Below the pieces are notes generated by a model. It saw only the letters and a list, made by a program, of their open reading frames with translations. It ran no database searches and was not told where the DNA came from. From Candidatus Brocadiia bacterium (lineage in GTDB: Bacteria; Planctomycetota; PUPC01; DSUN01), in NCBI GenBank assembly GCA_016782825.1, contig JADHXT010000181.1:1-7082 (forward strand): a DNA stretch of 7,082 nt. The letters run 5' to 3'. The stretch's first letter is position 1. Every line of letters begins with the position of its first letter. The position numbers and the translations under genes were made by a program. Below are positions 1-4,805 of this stretch, piece by piece.

Positions 1-405
1 GAGGGCGATCATGTCGGGCACGTGCTCGGTGGCGCGGGGGTAGAGGTCGGCGGGTTGGATGCGGAGGGTCGCGATGTCCTCGAAGAAGGCGTCGGCGAAC
101 AGCTTGACCACTTCCCAGGGGGTGAGGCCGCGGGCGAGGGCGCTCCTGCCGATCTTGTCCTCGCCGTCGTCGGCGTCGGTGGTCATGTGGCCCACGTCGG
201 TGATGTTCATGATGTGGCTCACCTCGTAGCCGCGGAGCTGGAGGTGGCGCTTGAGGAGGTCGACGAACACGAAGCAGCGGAAGTTGCCGATGTGGGCGTA
301 GTCGTGCACGGTGGGGCCGCAACTGTAGAAGCGCACGACGCCGGGCTCGAGGGTCTGGAACTCTTCTTTCTGCTTGGTAAGCGTGTTGTAGTACTGGATG
401 CTCAT
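1..405 (-). CDS. cysS: Cysteinyl-tRNA synthetase, N-terminal part (runs off left edge)
   Basis: CysRS charges tRNA-Cys with cysteine in the cytoplasm using ATP. Only the first 135 residues of a protein usually about 460-490 long are present; the rest lies beyond base 1. Visible class I synthetase signatures are the first zinc-ligand cysteine in SCGPTVHDY (Cys29), the HIGH-like signature AHIGN (residues 37-41) and the following MNITDVGHM block (66-74), all in the order expected for CysRS. The ATG at 405 is preceded by AGGAG (bases 415-419 on the complement) with 9 bases of spacing, which fixes the start. It is the last visible gene of the kinase-accA-ispF-cysS unit, 22 bases after the ispF stop. 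An ispF-cysS neighbourhood is common in bacteria. No internal break is seen. Identity is secure; only completeness is unknown. Confidence 0.96.
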   Translation of the reverse strand, partial: MSIQYYNTLTKQKEEFQTLEPGVVRFYSCGPTVHDYAHIGNFRCFVFVDLLKRHLQLRGYEVSHIMNITDVGHMTTDADDGEDKIGRSALARGLTPWEVVKLFADAFFEDIATLRIQPADLYPRATEHVPDMIAL

Positions 406-414
406 GCAGCGCGT

Positions 415-419
415 CTCCT
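415..419 (-). promoter_or_regulatory. Ribosome binding site of cysS
   Basis: The complement reads AGGAG, 9 bases before the cysS ATG, inside the short gap between ispF and cysS. It supports the start at 405 and independent initiation of cysS within the shared transcript. Confidence 0.7.
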
Positions 420-427
420 GCGCGGGG

Positions 428-910
428 TTAGTCGGCGTGGGTGGGGTGGAGGAGCACGACGGCCTGGGCGGCGATGGCCTCGCCGCGGCCGATGGCGTCG
501 AGCTCTTCGTTGCTGCGGATTTTGACGCTCACGTGCGACGGCCCGAGGCCGAGGAGCGCGGCCAGGCGCTCGCGGATGGCCGCCTGGTGGGGGGCCAGGC
601 GGGGCCGCTGGGCGATGAGGTTGGTGTCGAGGTTGCCCACGGTGTGCCCCGCGGCGTGGAGGCGTTCGAGCACGATGCCGAGGAGGCGGGTGCTGTCGAT
701 GCCGCGGGTGGCGGGGTCGGTGTCGGGGAACAGCGAGCCGATGTCGCCGAGGGCGGCGGCGCCCAGGAGGGCGTCGCACACGGCGTGGAGCAGCACGTCG
801 CCGTCGGAGTGGCCGGCCAGGCCCACGGGCGCGGGCACGTCCACGCCGCCCAGGCGGAGGGGGCGGTCGGGGACGAGGCGGTGGATGTCGTAGCCGATGC
901 CGATACGCAT
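428..910 (-). CDS. ispF: 2-C-methyl-D-erythritol 2,4-cyclodiphosphate synthase
   Basis: IspF converts CDP-methylerythritol 2-phosphate into methylerythritol 2,4-cyclodiphosphate and CMP in the MEP isoprenoid pathway; family members are cytoplasmic trimers with a metal in the active site. The 160-residue length matches the family. Metal ligands are in the usual places: YDIH near the N-terminus (Asp8, His10) and His42 in the block HSDGDVLLH (34-42). GDIGSLFPDTD (55-65) and the C-terminal GRGE (141-144) are also present. The segment that usually reads like TTTE before GRGE is RSNE here (132-135), keeping the Glu but replacing the threonines. The ATG at 910 gives the expected MRIGIGYDIH start, although no clear Shine-Dalgarno precedes it; with 32 bases after the accA stop, it may rely on coupling. 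ispD, often next to ispF, is not in the window. Confidence 0.97.
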   Translation of the reverse strand: MRIGIGYDIHRLVPDRPLRLGGVDVPAPVGLAGHSDGDVLLHAVCDALLGAAALGDIGSLFPDTDPATRGIDSTRLLGIVLERLHAAGHTVGNLDTNLIAQRPRLAPHQAAIRERLAALLGLGPSHVSVKIRSNEELDAIGRGEAIAAQAVVLLHPTHAD

Positions 911-942
911 GGGGCACCCACGGGGCGGGGTGGGCTGGGCGG

Positions 943-1911
943 TCAACTCTCGGGGGTGGCGAAGGCGCCGAAGTGGCGGAACTTCTCGTGCCGCTGCTCG
1001 ATCAGCTCGTCGATGGGCACGGCGAGCAGCTCGTTGAGGTGGCGCAGCAGGGCTTCCTTGAGGCTTTGGGCGGCCTCCTGGGGCTGGCGATGGGCGCCGA
1101 GCTCGGGCTCCTGGATCACTTCGTCGGCCACGCCGAGCTCGAGTATGTGGCCGGAGGTGAGGCGGAGGGCTTCGGCGGCGTGCTCGCTCTTGTCGCTGCT
1201 GCGGAAGAGGATGGCGGCGCACCCCTCGGGCGTGATGACGCTGAAGTAGGCGTGCTGGAACATGAGGATGCGGTCGCCCACGCCGATGCCGAGGGCGCCG
1301 CCGCTGGCGCCTTCGCCGAGGATCACGCAGACGATGGGCACGCGGAGGACAGAGAGGTCGGCGATGTTCTCGGCGATGGCCTGGGCGACGCCGCGTTCCT
1401 CGGCACCCACGCCGGGGTAGGCGCCGGCGGTGTCGATGAAGGTGATGATGGGGAGGTGGAAGCGCTCGGCGATGCGGGCCTTGTGCATGGCCTTGCGGTA
1501 GCCCTCGGGGTGGGCGAGGCCCCAGTTGCAGGCCACGCTCTCGCGGGTGCTCTTGCCCTTGCGGTGGCCGATGAGGAGCACGCGGTGGCCGTCGAGCCGC
1601 GCGAAGGCACACAGGACGGCCTGGTCGTCGCGGTAGAGCCGGTCGCCGTAGAGCTCGACCAGGTCGGAGAACACCATCTGCGCGTAGTCCATGGTGGACG
1701 GACGCTCGCGGTGGCGGGCCACCTGCACTTCCTGCCAGGGCGTGAGGCCGGCGTAGATGGCCCGGGCCACGCGATGCTGCTCCTCGCGGAGCTGCTCGAT
1801 GGTCTCCGTGAGGTCCACGCCCTTGGTTTCCTCAAACTCCTGGAGCTCGGCGATTTTGTCCTCGAGGTCCACGATGGGCTGTTCGAAGTCGAGATCGTTG
1901 GGGGAACTCAT
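943..1911 (-). CDS. accA: Acetyl-CoA carboxylase carboxyltransferase, alpha subunit
   Basis: AccA pairs with AccD to move CO2 from biotin on AccB to acetyl-CoA, making malonyl-CoA for fatty acid synthesis in the cytoplasm. The 322 residues match the usual length of about 320. A helical, charged N-terminus (about 8-50) is followed by the crotonase-like core. PEGYRKAMHKARIAERF (135-151), ITFIDTAGAYPGVGAEERG (156-174), GEGASGGALGIGVGDR (199-214) and SVITPEGCAAIL (224-235) are the family's hallmark blocks, including the Gly-Gly pair of the oxyanion hole. The ATG at 1911 overlaps the kinase stop as ATGA and has GGAGG 10 bases upstream, so translation is probably coupled to the kinase. No AccD is encoded here, so the beta subunit must be elsewhere. 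The C-terminal tail (about 268-322) is ordinary and ends FGAFATPES. Confidence 0.98.
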   Translation of the reverse strand: MSSPNDLDFEQPIVDLEDKIAELQEFEETKGVDLTETIEQLREEQHRVARAIYAGLTPWQEVQVARHRERPSTMDYAQMVFSDLVELYGDRLYRDDQAVLCAFARLDGHRVLLIGHRKGKSTRESVACNWGLAHPEGYRKAMHKARIAERFHLPIITFIDTAGAYPGVGAEERGVAQAIAENIADLSVLRVPIVCVILGEGASGGALGIGVGDRILMFQHAYFSVITPEGCAAILFRSSDKSEHAAEALRLTSGHILELGVADEVIQEPELGAHRQPQEAAQSLKEALLRHLNELLAVPIDELIEQRHEKFRHFGAFATPES

Positions 1912-2777
1912 CGCGCGGGTCCCTCCGACTCGGGTGGCACGGGTTCTTCCTTGTAGATGGGGCAGCGCTTGAGGCGGATGATCACCTCGGCCATGCTCTG
2001 GGGCCGCAGGCTGGGGTCCTTCTCGAGCATGCGCAGCACGAGGCTGTCGATCGCCTGGGTGAGGTTCCTGTTGCTGTAGCTCATGAAAGCGGGGGGGGTG
2101 CGGAGGTGCATGCCGAGCAGGCTGTCGCGGTCTTCGGATTGGAAGGGCGCGTGGTGGGTGAGGATCTCGTAGACGGTGACGCCGAAGGAATAGATGTCGG
2201 TGCGAGCGTCGGGGGCTTTTCGGCGGATCGTTTCGGGGGCGATGTAGGAGCGGGTGCCAGCGATGCGGCGGCGGCGGGGCAGGTGGCGGCGCCAGCCGGT
2301 GACCGGCAGCTCGGCGATGGCAAAGTCGGTGAGCTTCACCGTGCCGTCGTCGCCGATGAGGAAGTTCTCCGGCTTGATGTCCATGTGGATGATGCCGCGC
2401 TCGTGCATGTGGTTCAAGCCTTCGGCCATCTGAAGCAGGATCTCCTTGGTGTGGTAGTCCAGCAGCGTGTCGCCTCGCGGCGCCAGGCGCCGCACCTTGG
2501 CGTTGCGGCTGGCGAAAAACTCCATCACCATGATCGGCACGTCGGGGTCGTCGATATACTCGACCACGTCGATAAGATTGGGGTGGTCGAGCATCAGGCC
2601 GACCTCGGCCTCGCGGGCGAGCGAACGCAGGGCCAGGCGCCGCGCCGTGATGCCGTGGCGGACGCGCTTGAGAGCCACGAGGCGGCCGTCGGGGGCGATG
2701 GCACGGAAGATCTCGGCCACCTCGCCGGTCCACACCAAGGCACCGACGCGGTAGTTGTCAATACCCTGAGACGGCAT
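1908..2777 (-). CDS. Small soluble Hanks-type Ser/Thr protein kinase with atypical motifs
   Basis: This 289-residue protein is almost only a kinase domain (about residues 9-272), with no membrane helix and no sensor domain, unlike PknB-type receptor kinases. Visible elements are the ATP lysine in VALKRVR (Lys37), the helix-C Glu in REAE (Glu56), HPN (65-67), the catalytic loop HMDIKPEN (131-138, Asp133, Lys135, Asn138), the metal-binding Asp151, GTRSYIAPE (174-182), and TDIYSFGVTVYEIL (193-206) with its structural Asp194. Three things are unusual: HRD is HMD, DFG is DFA, and the glycine loop has lost most glycines (W-T-G-E-V-A at 16-21). The activation segment carries a basic run RRHLPRRRR (163-171). 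All catalytic residues remain, so activity is plausible but unproven. The ATG at 2777 has GGGAG 6 bases upstream and begins just before the domain. It is first in the unit and overlaps accA by 4 bases. The substrate is unknown. Confidence 0.9.
   Translation of the reverse strand: MPSQGIDNYRVGALVWTGEVAEIFRAIAPDGRLVALKRVRHGITARRLALRSLAREAEVGLMLDHPNLIDVVEYIDDPDVPIMVMEFFASRNAKVRRLAPRGDTLLDYHTKEILLQMAEGLNHMHERGIIHMDIKPENFLIGDDGTVKLTDFAIAELPVTGWRRHLPRRRRIAGTRSYIAPETIRRKAPDARTDIYSFGVTVYEILTHHAPFQSEDRDSLLGMHLRTPPAFMSYSNRNLTQAIDSLVLRMLEKDPSLRPQSMAEVIIRLKRCPIYKEEPVPPESEGPAR
1922..1926 (-). promoter_or_regulatory. Ribosome binding site of accA inside the kinase gene
   Basis: The complement reads GGAGG, 10 bases before the accA ATG and within the last kinase codons. 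With the ATGA stop-start overlap it suggests that ribosomes finishing the kinase restart on accA, while direct initiation is also possible. Confidence 0.65.
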
Positions 2778-2783
2778 CCTCGA

Positions 2784-2788
2784 CTCCC
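2784..2788 (-). promoter_or_regulatory. Ribosome binding site of the kinase gene
   Basis: The complement reads GGGAG with 6 bases to the ATG at 2777. It supports this start over in-frame upstream codons, which would add a low-complexity extension with no kinase homology and would begin upstream of the predicted transcript start. Confidence 0.6.
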
Positions 2789-2812
2789 AATCGTCCCGGA
2801 CACCCACCCTCG

Positions 2813-2860
2813 CGGGCGAGATCCTCCCAGGCCGATTCCCTACCGCGGGAGCCTCGCCCG
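2813..2860 (-). other. Candidate stem-loop in the kinase 5' leader
   Basis: CGGGCGAG (2813-2820) is exactly complementary to CTCGCCCG (2853-2860). Just inside, CTCCC (2824-2828) pairs with GGGAG (2847-2851), leaving a 3-base/1-base internal loop and an apical loop of 18 bases. The structure would form in the transcript about 35 bases upstream of the kinase ATG. There is no U-run, so it is not an evident intrinsic terminator. It could be a structured leader, a protein site or a chance pairing in GC-rich DNA. Confidence 0.35.
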
Positions 2861-2949
2861 AGAGTGGACCGCCAGTCGCACGCAGGCAACCACGAGCCTC
2901 GACGAGGCCTCGCTGGCGACGCGACGCGAGTCGGCGCCACACCTGCACA

Positions 2950-2978
2950 ATGGTAGCACAAGCGCGCCACGGGATCAA
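2950..2978 (-). promoter_or_regulatory. Sigma70-like promoter with extended -10 for kinase-accA-ispF-cysS
   Basis: On the minus strand, TTGATC (2978-2973) is followed by a 17-base spacer and TACCAT (2955-2950), preceded directly by TGC (2958-2956), the extended -10 pattern. The -35 matches the consensus at the first four positions. Transcription would begin near 2943, giving a leader of about 165 bases. No promoter of similar quality was noticed nearer the kinase. Confidence 0.55.
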
Positions 2979-3024
2979 GCCGGCTTGGCCACTCCTGCGG
3001 CCAGCCAAAGGGGGAGGAAACACG

Positions 3025-3053
3025 TTGACAGTGTCCGAACCATCTGCTAGACT
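3025..3053 (+). promoter_or_regulatory. Strong sigma70-like promoter with extended -10 for tyrA unit
   Basis: A perfect TTGACA -35 (3025-3030), a 17-base spacer and TAGACT (3048-3053) preceded by TGC (3045-3047) form a sigma70-type promoter with an extended -10. Transcription should start near 3060, about 40 bases before the GTG start of tyrA. Its position inside the upstream open extension of the tyrA frame shows that earlier in-frame ATG codons are not used from this promoter. Confidence 0.75.
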
Positions 3054-3084
3054 TCTAGCGAAACCTCCCCCCGGAACCTCGCAC

Positions 3085-3089
3085 GGAGG
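3085..3089 (+). promoter_or_regulatory. Ribosome binding site of tyrA
   Basis: GGAGG lies 10 bases before GTG 3100 and 13 before GTG 3103, favouring 3100. The site can pair with CCTCC at 3064-3068 or, as a shorter hairpin, with CCTC at 3077-3080, so its accessibility may be structured. Confidence 0.6.
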
Positions 3090-3099
3090 ACGCCCGAAC

Positions 3100-3957
3100 G
3101 TGGTGGTCCCCGATCGGCTTCATACGGTGGCGGTGGTCGGCGTGGGCCTCATCGGCGGCTCGGTGGGCCTGGCCGCACGCGCGCGCGGCCTGGCCGGGCG
3201 CGTGGTGGGCGTGGGCCACCGCCAGACGTCGCTCGACCGCGCCCTCGAGCGCGGCGCCATCGACGTGGCCACCCTCGACGTGCGCGAGGGCGTGGCCGAG
3301 GCCGACCTCGTCGTCCTGGCCACCCCGGTGGGCCTCATGGCCCCCCTGGTGCGCGAGGCGGCCGATGCGCTTCGCCCCGACACCGTGCTGACCGACGTGG
3401 GAAGCACCAAGGGCCGCCTGGCATGCGAGCTGGGCCCCCTCACCGCTGGCCGTTGCCACTACGTGGGCTCCCACCCCATGGCCGGCTCCGAGAAGCGCGG
3501 CGTGGACGAGGCCTCGGCCACCCTCTTTGAGGGCGCCCTGTGCTTCGTCACCCCCACGGCCGACAGCGATCCCGCCGTCGTGGCCGTCCTCGACTGCTTC
3601 TGGAGCGCACTGGGCGCCCGCGTGCGCCACGCGACCCCCGACCAGCACGACGCCCTCGTGGCCGGCGCCAGCCACCTGCCCCACGCCGTGGCCGCCGCAC
3701 TCGTCAACGCCACGCCGCCGGCCGCCCTCGCCTGCATCAGCACAGGTTTCCGCGACACCACCCGCGTGGCCGCAGGCGACCCGCGCCTGTGGGCCGACGT
3801 GTGCCTCCACAACCGCGACTGCCTGCTGGAGGCCCTCGCCGCTTTCGACGGGCAGATACAAACCCTCCGCCATCTTCTCCAGCGCGGCGACGAGGCCGAG
3901 CTCGTGGCCTGGCTTCGCGCCGCCAAATCCGTGCGAGATGAGAGCATTCCCTCATGA
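3100..3957 (+). CDS. tyrA: Prephenate/arogenate dehydrogenase (tyrosine biosynthesis)
   Basis: TyrA oxidatively decarboxylates prephenate (or arogenate) on the way to tyrosine, in the cytoplasm, using NAD or NADP. The 285-residue protein has a Rossmann domain beginning AVVGVGLIGGS (11-21), then LATPVG (73-78), TDVGSTKG (98-105), the catalytic block GSHPMAGSEKRG (123-134) and the helical dimer domain with SHLPHAVAAAL (about 201-211) and GFRDTTRVA, which holds the substrate-binding Arg of the family. There is no chorismate mutase or ACT domain, so this is the monofunctional type. After the second strand the usual acidic NAD-selecting residue is absent (VGVGHRQTS, 36-44), which resembles NADP-using relatives. 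GTG 3100 is chosen over the ATG at 2950 because a promoter lies between them and GGAGG lies 10 bases before it. It overlaps the next gene by ATGA. Confidence 0.95.
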   Translation: MVVPDRLHTVAVVGVGLIGGSVGLAARARGLAGRVVGVGHRQTSLDRALERGAIDVATLDVREGVAEADLVVLATPVGLMAPLVREAADALRPDTVLTDVGSTKGRLACELGPLTAGRCHYVGSHPMAGSEKRGVDEASATLFEGALCFVTPTADSDPAVVAVLDCFWSALGARVRHATPDQHDALVAGASHLPHAVAAALVNATPPAALACISTGFRDTTRVAAGDPRLWADVCLHNRDCLLEALAAFDGQIQTLRHLLQRGDEAELVAWLRAAKSVRDESIPS

Positions 3958-4805
3958 GCAAGCCCAACGAGAGTGCGGAACCTGCAAGAGACGGCGCCGC
4001 CGCCCCGAGCCCCGACAGGCCTCGCGCCGAGCGCAAGGAGCGGGGCGACGACGGCAAGGTCACCGCCTTCCACATCCACGAGCTGCGTGTCCTCCACTCC
4101 GGCGCCCGCTCCATCTTCGTCCTCATGTTCATCCTGGCCGCCGCGCTCATCGCCTACATCGCGATCCGCGTGTTCCTCCTTCGAGACGTGCGAAACTACC
4201 TCGAGTTTGGCAGCCTGTGCCTGTTCGCCGTCGCGTGTTCGGCGCTCTGCGTCGGGCAGTTGTTCTGCATGCGCCGCATCCGCCATGGCGCCCGCGAGAA
4301 GATCGAGCGCATGACCTTCGTGGACGACCTCACGGGCGTGTACAACTACCGGTTCCTCGAGCAGCGCCTGTTTCAGGAACTCCAGCGCGCCGTGCGCCAC
4401 GGCTCGCACCTGTCCGTGATCTACTTCGACATCGACCGCTTCAAGGGCGTGAACGACAGCTTTGGCCACGAGGCGGGCAACGAGGTGTTGCGGCGGGTGG
4501 CCGACACGTGCCGCGTGTCGGCCCGTGGGGAGGACTTCGTGGGCCGTCTCGGCGGCGACGAGTTCCTCATCGTGCTGCCCGAGACCGACAGCTCCGGCGC
4601 CCTCATCGCGGCCGAACGCGTGAAGACCCGCCTGAACGAGGCCGACTACGCCGGTCCCTCCGGCGAGCCCATCGACTTCCTCGGCTTCTCCATGGGCGTG
4701 GCCAGTTGCCCCGCCAGTGGCGAGACCCCCGCCGACCTCATCCGCGCCGCCGACGAGGCCATGTACCGCGCCAAGAAGTCCGGGGGCAACCGTGTGTGCC
4801 TCTGA
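3954..4805 (+). CDS. Membrane-bound GGDEF diguanylate cyclase
   Basis: This 283-residue protein should make c-di-GMP from two GTP at the inner face of the membrane. A polar, disordered-looking N-terminus (1-40) precedes two hydrophobic helices (about 54-76 and 84-106) with a very short connection, then a GGDEF domain from about 118. The domain starts with the typical DDLTGVYNYR (124-133) and carries the metal and nucleotide motif YFDIDRFKGVND (157-168), FGHEAGNEVL (170-179), an intact GGDEF signature (200-204) and RAADEAMYRAKKSGGNRV near the end. The product-inhibition I-site RxxD is present as RGED (191-194), exactly five residues before GGDEF. Both catalytic and feedback sites therefore look functional. 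No PAS, GAF, HAMP or periplasmic sensor is visible. The ATG at 3954 overlaps the tyrA stop by 4 bases, so it is probably coupled to tyrA. The input signal is unknown. Confidence 0.94.
   Translation: MSKPNESAEPARDGAAAPSPDRPRAERKERGDDGKVTAFHIHELRVLHSGARSIFVLMFILAAALIAYIAIRVFLLRDVRNYLEFGSLCLFAVACSALCVGQLFCMRRIRHGAREKIERMTFVDDLTGVYNYRFLEQRLFQELQRAVRHGSHLSVIYFDIDRFKGVNDSFGHEAGNEVLRRVADTCRVSARGEDFVGRLGGDEFLIVLPETDSSGALIAAERVKTRLNEADYAGPSGEPIDFLGFSMGVASCPASGETPADLIRAADEAMYRAKKSGGNRVCL

Larger units (their letters stand above)
2778..3099. other. Divergent intergenic control region between kinase-accA unit and tyrA unit
   Basis: This 322-base stretch has no gene that I can support, although frames stay open through it because of the high GC content. 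It contains two back-to-back sigma70-like promoters whose -35 boxes are 46 bases apart, a leader of about 165 bases before the kinase with a candidate hairpin, and a short leader of about 40 bases before tyrA. I see no tRNA, known riboswitch or repeat array in it. Confidence 0.7.

Noticed and set aside
2319..2387. Calling the kinase a pseudokinase
   Set aside because: Lys37, Glu56, Asp133, Asn138 and Asp151 are all kept, so loss of catalysis cannot be claimed from HMD and DFA alone.
2896..2908. Palindrome GCCTCGACGAGGC as an operator
   Set aside because: It is only a 6-base arm in GC-rich DNA with no second copy; chance is a sufficient explanation.
2778..3023. An extended N-terminus of the kinase from ATG 3023
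   Set aside because: It would begin upstream of the predicted promoter and add unstructured sequence; GGGAG and the domain edge support ATG 2777.
2950..3099. An extended N-terminus of TyrA from ATG 2950
   Set aside because: The extension has no similarity to TyrA, and a strong promoter (3025-3053) and the GGAGG site lie inside it.
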